Positions 7,711 through 16,610 of a DNA stretch of 64,000 bases are shown one piece after another. The DNA is from Couchioplanes azureus (GTDB taxonomy: Bacteria > Actinomycetota > Actinomycetes > Mycobacteriales > Micromonosporaceae). The notes under the pieces are model-generated. The model was not told the origin of the DNA. It worked only from the letters and a program-made list of their open reading frames with translations, and made no database searches. The stretch covers positions 828,389 to 892,388 of the forward strand of contig NZ_BMQY01000002.1 of assembly GCF_014648355.1 (NCBI RefSeq), read 5' to 3'. A program made the position numbers and the translations under genes. Each line of letters opens with the position of its first letter. Position 1 is the first letter of the stretch.

Positions 7711-9126
7711 ATGCGCCAGAGCTCGCTCGTGGTCGTCGCCAATCGCCTCCCCACCGACGACAGCGCCGCGCCCGACGGCGCCTGCGAATGGCGGCGCAGT
7801 CCCGGCGGCCTCGCCAGCGCCCTGCACGCGATCCTGCAGCAGACCCCGGCGACCTGGGTCGGCTGGGCGGGCGGGGTCGGCGCCGCGCCCACCCTCACCG
7901 ACATCGGCAGCCTGCGCCTGCGCACCATGGCGCTGTCCGAGCAGGAGCTGCGCGGCTACTACGAGGGTTTCGCCAACTCGACGCTGTGGCCGCTCTACCA
8001 CGACGCCGTCGAGCAGCCCGTCTTCCACCGGGGCTGGTGGGAGACCTACTCCGAGGTCAACCGGCGCTTCGCGGAGGCCGCCGCCGAGGTCGTCGAGCCC
8101 GGCGGGGTGCTCTGGGTGCAGGACTACCACCTGCAGCTCGTCCCGGAACTGCTGCGCCGGCTCCGCCCCGACGTGCTGATCGGGTTCTTCCTGCACGTGC
8201 CGTTCCCCCCGCCCGAGCTGTTCATGCAGCTCCCCCGCCGCATCGAACTGCTGCGCGGGATGCTCGGCGCGGACCTCGTCGGCTTCCAGCGCCCGCAGGC
8301 GGCGCACAACTTCGCCCAGCTCGCGGTGAAGCTGCTCGGCGCGCGGGTCACCGCCAACGACCAGATCACCGTCGACGGCCGTACGGTGCGCACCGGCGCC
8401 TTCCCCGTCTCGATCGACGTGGCCGAGATGCAGGCGCTGGCCGCCCGCCCCGACGTCCGCGAGCGGGCCCAGCAGCTGCGGGCGGACCTCGGCCGCCCGC
8501 GGCGGGTCCTGCTGAGCGTGGACCGCCTCGACTACACCAAGGGGATCGAGCACCGGCTGACCGCGTACAGCGAGCTGCTGCACGACGGCCGGGTGAAGGT
8601 CCGCGACACGGTGATGGTGCAGGTCGCGGTGCCGAGCCGGGAGCAGGTGGAGAACTACCGGGTGCTGCGCGACCGGATCGAGGGCGAGGTCGGGCGGATC
8701 AACGGCGAGTACGGCCGCGTCGGCGAGCCCGCCATCCACTACCTCAACCAGCCGTTCGACCGCGCCGAGCTGGCCGCGCTCTACCAGACCGCGGACGTGA
8801 TGGTGGTGACCCCGCTGCGCGACGGCATGAACCTGGTCGCCAAGGAGTACGTGGCCGCCCGCGCGGACGCCTCCGGCGCGCTCGTGCTCAGCGAGTTCAC
8901 CGGCTGCGCCGCGGAGCTGGAGGACGCGTTCCTCGTCAACCCGCACGACGTGGACGGGCTCAAGGAGACGCTGCTGCGCGCGATGGAGGCCGATCCGGCG
9001 GACCTGGCCCGCCGGATGGCCGCCATGCGGGCGCACCTGAGCAGCCACGACATCGTGACGTGGGCCCGGGCCTACCTCACCGCCCTGGACCGCACCGGGA
9101 GGGTCGCGGCGCGGCTGCGCCGCTGA
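7711..9126 (+). CDS. otsA: Trehalose-6-phosphate synthase
   Basis: This is a 471-residue GT20 glycosyltransferase that joins glucose from a nucleotide sugar to glucose 6-phosphate to make trehalose 6-phosphate, used for osmotic and desiccation protection. The usual landmarks are all present: GGLASAL near residue 30, WVGWAGG, the [16 protein letters not shown] acceptor region, [14 protein letters not shown], and [15 protein letters not shown] in the donor domain. No otsB phosphatase lies nearby, so dephosphorylation must be encoded elsewhere. The gene has no Shine-Dalgarno site and is preceded by a leaderless-type promoter. It converges on the membrane protein gene, with 6 nt between stops. 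Confidence 0.97.
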   Translation: MRQSSLVVVANRLPTDDSAAPDGACEWRRSPGGLASALHAILQQTPATWVGWAGGVGAAPTLTDIGSLRLRTMALSEQELRGYYEGFANSTLWPLYHDAVEQPVFHRGWWETYSEVNRRFAEAAAEVVEPGGVLWVQDYHLQLVPELLRRLRPDVLIGFFLHVPFPPPELFMQLPRRIELLRGMLGADLVGFQRPQAAHNFAQLAVKLLGARVTANDQITVDGRTVRTGAFPVSIDVAEMQALAARPDVRERAQQLRADLGRPRRVLLSVDRLDYTKGIEHRLTAYSELLHDGRVKVRDTVMVQVAVPSREQVENYRVLRDRIEGEVGRINGEYGRVGEPAIHYLNQPFDRAELAALYQTADVMVVTPLRDGMNLVAKEYVAARADASGALVLSEFTGCAAELEDAFLVNPHDVDGLKETLLRAMEADPADLARRMAAMRAHLSSHDIVTWARAYLTALDRTGRVAARLRR

Positions 9127-9132
9127 GCAGGA

Positions 9133-10893
9133 TCAGGGGATCCAGATCCAGACGTCCCGGTCCTGGCGTGCCGGCCCGTAGACCTGCTCCACCAGGGCGC
9201 GCGTCGGCTCGTACCTGGCTTCGGCCTTCATCACCAGCACCCCGCCGTTCCACCGCCGCACCTCGGCGCGGATGGTCTCCTTCTCCGCGTCGGTGAGTGG
9301 GGGAGCGACCCCCTCCTTGCGGACCCTGAGGACGAAGTGGGTGAACCAGCTGGCCCGCGCGGGGCCCATCTTGCCGATGCCCGCCGGGTCCGGCCCGAGG
9401 AAGTAACCCTCCGGCACCACGAACTCGTGCCTCGCCTCCGCGCTCCAGCTCAGCGTCTCCCGGCCCAGCCAGTCGCTCGGCAGGGGCACCGGGACCAGCG
9501 TCTGGCCGGGCTTCACGTACGGGCGCCAGGCACCCGAGCTGATGAACTCCGGCGTCGGCCAGTCCGGCCGGGCCGGGATCGGCTTGGGCACCAGCGGCAG
9601 CACCGACAGGGCGATGAGCACCCGGGCGACCGGCACCGGTCCGGCCTGCCACCGCAGGTGCTCCCAGCCCAGGGCGAGCAGCACCGTGGTCGCGCCGATC
9701 ACCACGAAGGTCAGGCGGCTCGGCATGAGCAGGCCCAGCACCGGCATGTGCTCCGGCATCGCGGCGAACGGGCCGGGGATCTCGGTGAGGATGCCGGCGA
9801 AGCGCAGCGCCGGGCCGAGCGAGAGCAGGCCACCGGCGATGCCGGTGACGACCGCCAGCCGCGCCGCCACCGACCGGCTCCACAGCACGACGGCCAGCAC
9901 GATGAGCATCAGCACCAGCGGCGGGCCGAACCAGCTGTTCTGCTCGGTGCGCCCGACGGTCAGCTCGGAGGCCTTGGTGCCGGCGATGGTGTCGCGCGCA
10001 AAGGTCAGGTAGGCCAGCGGGTCCTCGCCCCAGTCGACGAACAACGGCAGCGCCGAGAACGACCCCGGCCCGTTGAACTGGAACCAGATCGGGTACGCGC
10101 AGAGCACGCCCGCCACGACCGCGGTCAGCCCCAGCGCCCGCGCGAAGTCCGCCACCCGCCGGCGCGCCTCGGCGCGGCACAGCACCGCGTACCCGAGGGT
10201 CAGGAACAGGCAGCCGACCGCCGTGATGAGCAGCAGCTCCTCGTTGAGGAAGAGCTGGTAGGTGACCAGCAGCCCGAGGATCACCCCGTCGCGGCGCCAG
10301 CGGCCGTCCAGGCCGAGCCGGGCCACCCGCGCCACGATCAGCGGCAGCAGGAAGTTGGAGACGAAGTTCGGCTGTCCGTTCGCGTGGTGCACGACGCCGG
10401 GCGCGAAGCCGGCGAAGGCGCCGCCGAGGAACGCCGCCACCCGCGACGTGACGAGGTAGCGCCGCAGCACCCAGTAGGTGCTGAACGCCGTGCCGGCGAG
10501 GGCGCCGACCATCCAGACGAAATACGCGACGCGCGGCCCGAACAGCATGGTCACCGGCGCCATCGGCAGCGTGACGCCCAGCACCGAGGTGTTCGCGATC
10601 ATGTTCACGCCGTCGGGCGCGTTCTGCTGGTGCGAGAACAGCGGGTTGCTCAGGTGCCGCACCGAGTACGCCCCGTGCGAGAGCAGCCACTGGAACCAGG
10701 TGTTGTCGCTGGCCAGGTGCCCGGAGACCCGTCCGGCCGGATCGGCCAGGTAGCCGCCCATGACGACCAGCGCGAGCCCGAGGTAGGCACCCGCCGCGGG
10801 CAGGTGCGAGCGGGCCCGGCGCCATCGCGACGGGGCGGGCGCCTGCGCCGCGTCGGCGGGCTGCGGGCGCTCGGAGGTGACCGGACTGACCAT
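9133..10893 (-). CDS. Polytopic membrane protein, GT-C glycosyltransferase-like
   Basis: This is a 586-residue protein with about ten to twelve hydrophobic helices. After the first helix (AYLGLALVVMGGYLAD) comes an extracytoplasmic loop with ASDNTWFQW and NAPDGVNM, the style of loop seen in lipid-linked GT-C glycosyltransferases and the ArnT-like membrane proteins of actinomycetes. The last 150 residues form a soluble domain. No DXD or DE catalytic pair could be assigned with certainty, so glycosyl transfer is an inference from architecture. The frame continues upstream to 11745, but ATG 10893 lies 8 nt after a TACTGT -10 element and before any hydrophobic segment, so it is taken as the start. 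Confidence 0.75.
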   Translation of the reverse strand: MVSPVTSERPQPADAAQAPAPSRWRRARSHLPAAGAYLGLALVVMGGYLADPAGRVSGHLASDNTWFQWLLSHGAYSVRHLSNPLFSHQQNAPDGVNMIANTSVLGVTLPMAPVTMLFGPRVAYFVWMVGALAGTAFSTYWVLRRYLVTSRVAAFLGGAFAGFAPGVVHHANGQPNFVSNFLLPLIVARVARLGLDGRWRRDGVILGLLVTYQLFLNEELLLITAVGCLFLTLGYAVLCRAEARRRVADFARALGLTAVVAGVLCAYPIWFQFNGPGSFSALPLFVDWGEDPLAYLTFARDTIAGTKASELTVGRTEQNSWFGPPLVLMLIVLAVVLWSRSVAARLAVVTGIAGGLLSLGPALRFAGILTEIPGPFAAMPEHMPVLGLLMPSRLTFVVIGATTVLLALGWEHLRWQAGPVPVARVLIALSVLPLVPKPIPARPDWPTPEFISSGAWRPYVKPGQTLVPVPLPSDWLGRETLSWSAEARHEFVVPEGYFLGPDPAGIGKMGPARASWFTHFVLRVRKEGVAPPLTDAEKETIRAEVRRWNGGVLVMKAEARYEPTRALVEQVYGPARQDRDVWIWIP

Positions 10894-10901
10894 GGGCGCC
10901 G

Positions 10902-10907
10902 ACAGTA
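10902..10907 (-). promoter_or_regulatory. -10 element for the GT-C-like membrane protein
   Basis: On the minus strand TACTGT ends 8 nt before the ATG at 10893. No ribosome binding site is present (CGGCGCCC precedes the ATG), which fits leaderless initiation. Confidence 0.45.
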
Positions 10908-10940
10908 CCGGATGACCGGGTAAGTCCCGGGTAAAGGGCC

Positions 10941-11708
10941 TTAGGGCGAGAGCTCCTTCACCAGCCAGTCCAGGATCGCGTCGATCGGCTCCCGCCAGCC
11001 GGCGTCCAGCATCAGGTCGTGCCCCATGCCGGGGAACAGCAGCGGCGCACCGCCGTGGCCGGCCGCGACCCGGTCCAGCGCACCGCGGGTGACGATCCGG
11101 TCGTCCGGGCTGCCCAGCACGAGCACCGGGGGCGTGCCGACCGGCCGGGCCGGCGCGGGCGCCGCCAGCAGGGACCGGCAGACGGCGGCGGGCGTCCGGA
11201 CGAGACGCCCGGCGTACGCGTCCACGCCGGCGAACCCCGCGCTGAAGAGCTGCCCGGCGCGGAGCCTGAGGCCGCCGCCGAAGCAGGCCGGCAGGGTGCC
11301 GAGCGGGTTGGCCCGCAGCGCCGCACCGAGCGCCGACCATCCCCGCAGCACCGGCGCGGCCAGCACCGCGGCCCGGGCGGGATAGCGCGCCAGCGCGTGG
11401 GCCACGATCCGCGCGCCGGTCCCGTGGCCGATCAGGACGGCCTGGCGGGGCAGCGCGGCGGCGGCCTGCACCACGTCGTGCACGTACGCACGCAGCGTCC
11501 CGTTCGCGCGCGGGCTCAGCGCGTACGCGGCGAACCCGCGCGACGCGGCGTGACCGAGCCAGTGCTCGCGGAAGGCCCACGCGCCGTGCCCCAGCCCGGG
11601 GACGAACAGCAGCGGCGGCTGCCCCTCGTCCGGATGCGGCAGCGCGCTGAGGACCTCCCGGCGCACCGGGGGCACCGGGTCGGTCCAGTCCTCGAAGCGC
11701 AGGATCAT
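10941..11708 (-). CDS. Alpha/beta-hydrolase fold protein lacking the usual Ser nucleophile
   Basis: This is a 255-residue alpha/beta-hydrolase. It has an oxyanion-region loop (FVPGLGHGAWAF), an acid residue in LGSPDDRIV, and a histidine in GMGHDLML. The nucleophile elbow reads GHGTG instead of GHSxG, so the Ser position is Gly; unless the Thr substitutes, it may be non-hydrolytic. Its ATG overlaps the monooxygenase stop codon as ATGA (11705-11708), meaning translational coupling. The pair likely acts in one process, for example oxidation of a ketone or aromatic followed by handling of the product, but the substrate is unknown. Confidence 0.8.
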   Translation of the reverse strand: MILRFEDWTDPVPPVRREVLSALPHPDEGQPPLLFVPGLGHGAWAFREHWLGHAASRGFAAYALSPRANGTLRAYVHDVVQAAAALPRQAVLIGHGTGARIVAHALARYPARAAVLAAPVLRGWSALGAALRANPLGTLPACFGGGLRLRAGQLFSAGFAGVDAYAGRLVRTPAAVCRSLLAAPAPARPVGTPPVLVLGSPDDRIVTRGALDRVAAGHGGAPLLFPGMGHDLMLDAGWREPIDAILDWLVKELSP

Positions 11709-13048
11709 GCCTTCTCCAGGCGCGCGAGCAGCTCCTCGACGGCACGCAGATAGCCGACCGCGCTCACCTCGAACCAGTGCCGCGACGACCGGACGTCCCG
11801 CGGCCGGGACCAGGTGCGCAGCGGCCGCGACGACTCCTTGCGCTGCACCTGCGCGGCTCGCTCCGGATCCTCCCGGCGCAGCCTCAGCCAGCGGGCGACG
11901 GCCACGCTCTGCCAGTGGGCCAGGGGCAGCAGGCCGTGGTCGGACTCCACCAGCCCCACCACCGCCAGGGTGGGATGGCGCCGGGCGAACGCGTGCAGGT
12001 GAAGATCGGGCCTGCCGTTCTCGTCGATGTCCAGCGCCTCGGGGGCGAGGAACTCGAACCGCGGCAGATAGCCGGTGGCGGCGACGACGAGGTCCGGATC
12101 GGCGCGCCGGCCGTCGGCGAACGTCGCCGTGGTGCCCTCGAGCCGCACGACGTCCGGCACCAGGGTGATCCGGCCGTGGCCGACGTAGTGGACCAGCTGG
12201 CTGTCGACCACCGGACGGCTCTCGTACGTGCGGCGGTCGGGTGCCGGCAGCCCGAAGCGCGTGACGTCGCCGACGGTGAGCCGCACCGTGCGCCGGTAGA
12301 TCCACCGGCGCACCCGCGGCGGCAGGCGCAGCCGGTGCAGCAGGGCGCCGAGCTGATCGGCCGGGCGGCCGAGGACGTACTTGGGGGCGTACCAGTGACC
12401 CCGGCGGATCGAGTGCCACACCGCGTCGGCGTGCTGGGCCGCGTCGACCGCGATGTCGCAGCCGGTGTTGCCGCCGCCGACGACCAGCACCTTCCGCCCG
12501 CGCAGCTGCGCCGGATCCTGGTACGCCGAGGCCGGCAGGACCTGCCCCCGGAAGCCCGACGAGTCCACCTCGAACGGCTTCGGCGACCAGTTGTGCCCGT
12601 TGGCGACCACGACGGCGGCATAGCGCTGGACCCGCTCCGCGCCGCCGCCGGTGCCGCGGGTCGTCACGTCCCAGCGGCCGTCGCCGACCGGGGTCACCGC
12701 GACCACCTCGGTGCCGAACCAGATGCTGTCCCGCAGCCCGAAATGCTCCGCGTAGCGCTCGAGGTAGGTCAGGAACGCGCTGTGGTGCGGATAGTCCGGC
12801 CAGTCGTCCGGCATCGGGAAGTCGGGAAACTCGGACAGCGCCCGCGACGAGACCAGATGGGTGCCCGCAGAGACCGGGCTGCGGTCGTGGCGCCAGTTCC
12901 AGGCGCCGCCGACGGACGCCTCGCGCTCGTAACAGTCGACGGAGAAGCCCTGCTCCCGCAGATTCTTGAGCGCGGCGAGGCCGCTGCCGCCCGCACCGAT
13001 CACGCAGACCGCGTCGTGCCGGTCGGCGATGTCCGGGGTGTCGTGCAT
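11705..13048 (-). CDS. Flavin-containing monooxygenase (FAD/NADPH)
   Basis: This is a 447-residue class B flavoprotein monooxygenase. The first Rossmann motif VIGAGGSGLAAL binds FAD. The central VVGGGNTGCDIAVD is the NADPH-binding Rossmann loop. VVVANGHNWSPKPF occupies the region of the family fingerprint, and VAATGY is the conserved ATG-type motif near the C-terminus. It should oxygenate soft nucleophiles (N or S) or ketones using NADPH and O2. The start is set by GAGG 8 nt before the ATG at 13048; the frame itself runs to 13648 inside the next gene. It is coupled to the hydrolase-like gene downstream. Confidence 0.9.
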   Translation of the reverse strand: MHDTPDIADRHDAVCVIGAGGSGLAALKNLREQGFSVDCYEREASVGGAWNWRHDRSPVSAGTHLVSSRALSEFPDFPMPDDWPDYPHHSAFLTYLERYAEHFGLRDSIWFGTEVVAVTPVGDGRWDVTTRGTGGGAERVQRYAAVVVANGHNWSPKPFEVDSSGFRGQVLPASAYQDPAQLRGRKVLVVGGGNTGCDIAVDAAQHADAVWHSIRRGHWYAPKYVLGRPADQLGALLHRLRLPPRVRRWIYRRTVRLTVGDVTRFGLPAPDRRTYESRPVVDSQLVHYVGHGRITLVPDVVRLEGTTATFADGRRADPDLVVAATGYLPRFEFLAPEALDIDENGRPDLHLHAFARRHPTLAVVGLVESDHGLLPLAHWQSVAVARWLRLRREDPERAAQVQRKESSRPLRTWSRPRDVRSSRHWFEVSAVGYLRAVEELLARLEKA

Positions 13049-13086
13049 CGGGGAATCCTCGCAGAAGCCCGGGCACCCCGGAAGGG

Positions 13087-13776
13087 TCAATCGGGGGGCA
13101 GGGCCAGGTCGGCCAGCACCGGCAGATGGTCGCTGGCCCGGCGCGCGGCGTCGGAGTCGACCACCTCGTAGCGGACCACCTCGATGTCCGGCGAGACGAA
13201 GAGCCCGTCCAGCCGCTGCCGCGGCAGGGTCGCCGGGAAGGTCAGGGCCGCGCCGCCGCGCCGGGCGCCGGTGTCCACCAGGCCGTCGGCGACCGTGCGC
13301 CACGCTCCCCCGCCCGGGCCCTCGTTGAGGTCGCCGCCGGCGATCAGCGGACCCTCCACCGCGGACAGCGCCTCCTTCCAGCACGCCGCCTGGTCGGGAC
13401 GCTCGGCCGGATCCGTGGCGAGGTGCGATCCGGAGACGGTGAACCGGGCGTTGCGCACCGAGCAGCGCGCGAAGGCCGCGCCGCGCAGGTGCCGGCCCGG
13501 CGTCAGCGGATAGCGCAGGCACCAGGTCTCGTGCACCCGTACCCGCAGGCTGACCAGCAGCAAGTTCCCCAGGGACGGCAGCCCGCCGGCCGCGACCACC
13601 ATGCCGAAGTCGTCGGCGAGGGCCGCGCACTTGTGCCGCCAGCGCCACCGGCGCGGCGCCTCCTGCACGACGACGACGTCCGGGGCCAGCTCGCGGACCA
13701 GCCCGGTCAGCGCGGCCCGGTCGTCCCGCAGGCCGTGCACGTTGTAGCTGAGCACCCGCAGCGGTACCCCGGACAC
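13087..13776 (-). CDS. Endonuclease/exonuclease/phosphatase (EEP) family protein
   Basis: This is a 229-residue metal-dependent phosphoesterase-fold protein. The four usual blocks are visible: LSYNVHGLRDD at the N-terminus, VVVQEAP with the metal-binding Glu, GGDLNEGPG with the catalytic Asp/Asn pair, and SDHLPVLADL at the C-terminus. Members cleave DNA, sphingomyelin, phosphoinositides or other phosphodiesters; the substrate cannot be told here. There is no signal peptide, so it acts inside the cell. It lies 10 nt after the glucokinase stop, with GAGGGAG ahead of its GTG start, and is likely in one operon with it. Confidence 0.9.
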   Translation of the reverse strand: MSGVPLRVLSYNVHGLRDDRAALTGLVRELAPDVVVVQEAPRRWRWRHKCAALADDFGMVVAAGGLPSLGNLLLVSLRVRVHETWCLRYPLTPGRHLRGAAFARCSVRNARFTVSGSHLATDPAERPDQAACWKEALSAVEGPLIAGGDLNEGPGGGAWRTVADGLVDTGARRGGAALTFPATLPRQRLDGLFVSPDIEVVRYEVVDSDAARRASDHLPVLADLALPPD

Positions 13777-13786
13777 GTCGTCTCCC

Positions 13787-14737
13787 TCAGATCCGGCGGG
13801 CCAGGTCGGCCGCGCCGAGCACCCCGGCGGTGTTGCCGGTCTCCGCGGCCCTGATCTCCGCGACCGGGAACCGGCTCCGCTGGGCCAGCTGCTCCTGATA
13901 GGTCCGCACCGTCGGCCCCATCAGCAGCTCCCCCGCGTCGATGACCCCGCCGCCGACGACGAACACCTGCGGGTCGAACGTCTGGGCCAGGTCGGCCATC
14001 GCCACCCCCAGCCAGTAGCCGATCTGCGCGAAGGCGTCGCGGGCTACCGCGTCGCCGCGCTGCGCCGCCTCGGTGATCATCCGGCCGCTGATCGCCTGCG
14101 GGTCACCCCCGGCCAGCTCCAGCAGCGTCCCGGCGCGCTCCGGCTCCTGCCGCGCACCCGCCTGGGCGAAGCGGACCAGGGCGTTGCCGCTCGCGTACTG
14201 CTCCAGGCAGCCCAGCCGCCCGCAGCCGCAGGGATGCCCGCCGTTCACCGACTGGATGTGGCCGAGCTCCCCGGCGATCCCGTTGGCACCGCGCCACAAC
14301 GCGCCGTTGAGCACGATGCCGCCGCCGATGCCGGTACCCACGGTGATCATCACCATCGAGTCGTCGGCCTGCCGCGCGGCGCCGAACCGGAACTCGGCCC
14401 AGGCCGCGACGTTGGCGTCGTTCTCCAGCACGGTCGGCAGGCCCACGGCCTTGGCCACGTAGTCGCGCACCGGCTCGTCCCGCCAGGCGAGGTTCGGCGC
14501 GAAGAGCACCGTCGCACCGGCGGCGTCGATCCAGGCGGCGGCACCGATCCCGACGGCCTTCGCCGCGGGATACCGGGCCGCCAGCTCGGCGGCGACCGCC
14601 ACGATGGTGTCCCGCGTGCCGGCCGGGTCGTCCGCCGGGGTCTCGCGCCGCGTCTGCGCGATCACGACACCCTGGTCGTCCACCACCCCGCCGGCCACCT
14701 TCGTGCCGCCGACGTCGACTCCGATGGTCAGCGTCAT
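13787..14737 (-). CDS. glkA: ROK-family glucokinase
   Basis: This is a 316-residue kinase that phosphorylates glucose with ATP. The phosphate loop DVGGTKVAGG is at the N-terminus, the catalytic region VLENDANVAAW lies near residue 105, GTGIGGGIV follows, and the zinc-binding ROK signature reads CGCGRLGCLEQYASG. The sequence closely follows Streptomyces GlkA, which is the main glucokinase and is involved in carbon catabolite repression there; the same regulatory role here is an inference. The ATG at 14737 has AGAGGGGAC upstream. A cluster of short repeats lies immediately upstream and may control transcription. Confidence 0.95.
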   Translation of the reverse strand: MTLTIGVDVGGTKVAGGVVDDQGVVIAQTRRETPADDPAGTRDTIVAVAAELAARYPAAKAVGIGAAAWIDAAGATVLFAPNLAWRDEPVRDYVAKAVGLPTVLENDANVAAWAEFRFGAARQADDSMVMITVGTGIGGGIVLNGALWRGANGIAGELGHIQSVNGGHPCGCGRLGCLEQYASGNALVRFAQAGARQEPERAGTLLELAGGDPQAISGRMITEAAQRGDAVARDAFAQIGYWLGVAMADLAQTFDPQVFVVGGGVIDAGELLMGPTVRTYQEQLAQRSRFPVAEIRAAETGNTAGVLGAADLARRI

Positions 14738-14770
14738 GCCGTCCCCTCTGTTGTGTGGCACGGTGTCGTG

Positions 14771-14901
14771 TCACACGTTGTTGCCTCACACGTCTGCGGT
14801 GTCACACGTCGTTGCGTCACACGTCTGCCGTGCCCGGGGTGGGGTCCGTCCTGTGCCAGGTCGTGTCACAGGGTGCTGCCCCACGTTGTTGTGTCACACG
14901 T
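14771..14901. repeat. TCACACGT octamer repeats between glkA and the Cys-motif gene
   Basis: The octamer TCACACGT starts at 14771, 14786, 14802, 14817 and 14894, so the first four are spaced 15, 16 and 15 nt apart. A variant (TCACAGGG) lies at 14866. The first copy is the right half of the palindrome CGTGT-C-ACACG (14767-14777). The last copy provides the stop codon of the upstream minus-strand gene. The even spacing suggests a protein-binding array. Confidence 0.6.
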
Positions 14902-15859
14902 CGCCGGTGGCTCGCGTTTCCCGCGCCTCGGGGGTCCGGGGCCGGGCCGACACATCATGATCTACGGTGCCGGATCCCGCAGCGGCACTTTCCCGCCGCG
15001 ATTCCCCGTTTTCGTCGGCGGGGGATCGTTCGGGTCCGGCATTTTTTTCGGTACGGGCGGCGGCGTCCCCGGAAGCAGCGGCGGACCTCCGCCCCGACGG
15101 GGACGCGGCCTTACGGGCGGGCCGCGCTCTGGGACGCGCCCCGGCGTCGTGCCGCGCCTCGGCCGGGCTTCCGTCGTGGTCCCGGCCGCCGGCCGCTTCT
15201 CTGCCCGTGCCGGCCGGGCTCCGGGTGGCCGCGGCCCACGGGTCGGCGTTCCTGTCCGCCGGCGGCTCCACCCGCTCGCCGGCGGCACGAGTCGCGCTCT
15301 TCCCGCCGGCGGTCGGCGCGGTCCTCGCGGTCTTCGCGCTCTTCGCGCCGGCGGTCGGCGCGGTCTTCGGCTCAGCGGTCGGCGCGGTCTTCGGCCCGGT
15401 GCGGGTGGTGCTCTGGGCGTCGGTGCGGGTTGCGGCGGACCACGCCTCGTCCGGGGTCGAGGGCGGGTAGCGGGCCGGGTCCCGGTCCGAAGCCGGCTCT
15501 TGGTGGCCTGTCGAGTCCCGGTCGGGGGTTCTGGTGGCGCCGAGGACGGCGGAGAGGCCGCGCATCAGGGTGGCCAGGCCGGTGGCGAGATCGCCGGCGC
15601 CCGTGGCCAGGCGTTCGGCGGTCTCGGGGGTCGGGTCGCGGAGGGCGGCCATGGCCCGGCAGATCGGGCAGACGCAGCACTCGGCCGTGCCGGTGGCCCA
15701 GCCGGTGCTGCTTCTGTGCTGCTGTGTGCCCGTACCGGAGAGGAATTGACCCACCGCCGATCCGAGCAGGTCTCCCAGGCCGTCGCGGCCGCCCTGCGCG
15801 GCCCTGGCGAGCAGGGCGGCGACGAGCCGCTCGGCCTCCTGGCGTGCCGTCCCTGTCAT
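14894..15859 (-). CDS. Conserved actinobacterial protein with CxxC motif and disordered tail
   Basis: This 321-residue protein has a short folded N-terminal part: a helix (EAERLVAALLARAA), then CCVCPICRAMAALRD, a compact CxxC-type cluster that could bind metal, and a helix LATGAGDLATGLATLM. From about residue 125 onward it is low complexity, with repeats such as KTAPTA and alternating Lys/Ala/Thr/Pro like a histone H1 tail. Similar proteins sit beside an SRPBCC protein and the ROK glucokinase in Streptomyces, as I recall, so the neighbourhood is conserved, but no function is known. Purine-rich CAGGGGGCAGGG precedes the ATG. Confidence 0.75.
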   Translation of the reverse strand: MTGTARQEAERLVAALLARAAQGGRDGLGDLLGSAVGQFLSGTGTQQHRSSTGWATGTAECCVCPICRAMAALRDPTPETAERLATGAGDLATGLATLMRGLSAVLGATRTPDRDSTGHQEPASDRDPARYPPSTPDEAWSAATRTDAQSTTRTGPKTAPTAEPKTAPTAGAKSAKTARTAPTAGGKSATRAAGERVEPPADRNADPWAAATRSPAGTGREAAGGRDHDGSPAEARHDAGARPRARPARKAASPSGRRSAAASGDAAARTEKNAGPERSPADENGESRRESAAAGSGTVDHDVSARPRTPEARETRATGDV

Positions 15860-15959
15860 CGCCCTGCCCCCTGCTGTATGCCGCCACCGCCGTCCGGCTG
15901 CCGCCGCTCCCGCTGTCGTGCCGGATCCAGGCCTGCCGGCGCTCCTGACACGTGCCGGT

Positions 15960-16409
15960 CTAGGCCTGCCGGCTCTCGACGCGGCGCTTCAGCTCCTTCA
16001 GCGCCGTATCCATGATCATTTTCTCGGCCTTGCGCTTGAACATGCCGAGCATGCCGATGTTGAGCTCCACCTCGAGCGAGTACGTCACCTCGGTGGCGCC
16101 GTTCCCCGCGTCGACCAGGTCGTAGGAGCCGTTCAGCATCTTCTGCATCTTCGACGGTGCCACGAGATGCCACTCGATGCGCGACAGGTCGTCGGCATAC
16201 GCGTATTCGAGCGTGTAGTCGTCGGAGAGCGGCCCGGCGTCGATGACGAACCGGACCTGGGCCGCGTAGCCGTCGTCGTACTCCTCGAGCACCTCCACCC
16301 GCTTCATCGCGTCGGCCCACTCCGGATAGCGGGGGAAGTCGCAGATCACCGCGGCGACCTGGTCGAGGGGCGCCTGGACCTGGATGGACTGCGTCGAGGT
16401 GTCCGCCAT
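15960..16409 (-). CDS. SRPBCC (polyketide cyclase/dehydrase-like) protein
   Basis: This is a 149-residue START-type helix-grip protein. The opening strand and helix (TQSIQVQAPLDQVAAVICDF) and RYPEWADAMKRVEVL are standard for the family, whose members hold a hydrophobic ligand in a cavity. M. tuberculosis has a comparable protein (Rv2185c) at the equivalent place near pimB, which hints at lipid or cell-envelope metabolism, but this is inference. The ATG has no ribosome binding site and sits 7 nt after TAGCCT on the minus strand. Confidence 0.88.
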   Translation of the reverse strand: MADTSTQSIQVQAPLDQVAAVICDFPRYPEWADAMKRVEVLEEYDDGYAAQVRFVIDAGPLSDDYTLEYAYADDLSRIEWHLVAPSKMQKMLNGSYDLVDAGNGATEVTYSLEVELNIGMLGMFKRKAEKMIMDTALKELKRRVESRQA

Positions 16410-16416
16410 GGCAGGC

Positions 16417-16422
16417 AGGCTA
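16417..16422 (-). promoter_or_regulatory. -10 element for the leaderless SRPBCC gene
   Basis: On the minus strand TAGCCT ends 7 nt before the ATG at 16409. The divergent histidine kinase has the same arrangement about 200 bp away. Confidence 0.55.
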
Positions 16423-16610
16423 CCGCGTGCCGGACGCCATGCGACTCACGGCCTCTCCGCTGGCGCCCACGCCGCCCCGCCCGGCCCCCGCTCGCCGGCG
16501 CCGCCCCCACGCCGGCCACCCCGACGCCAGACCGTCCCATGCCACGGCCGTCGCGGCGGGAGCAGGGACGTGGACGCATCGGGCGATGGGCCGATTCCCG
16601 ATGGTGCGGC

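Noticed and set aside
9133-11745. An 870-residue fusion of the GT-C-like protein with the upstream hydrolase region
   Set aside because: The N-terminal part is Arg/Ala-rich shadow of the hydrolase gene; ATG 10893 with its -10 element gives a normal membrane protein.
10941-13076. A 711-residue fusion covering hydrolase and monooxygenase
   Set aside because: The monooxygenase is coded in another frame (11705-13048) with Rossmann motifs; the upstream part of the long frame is its shadow.
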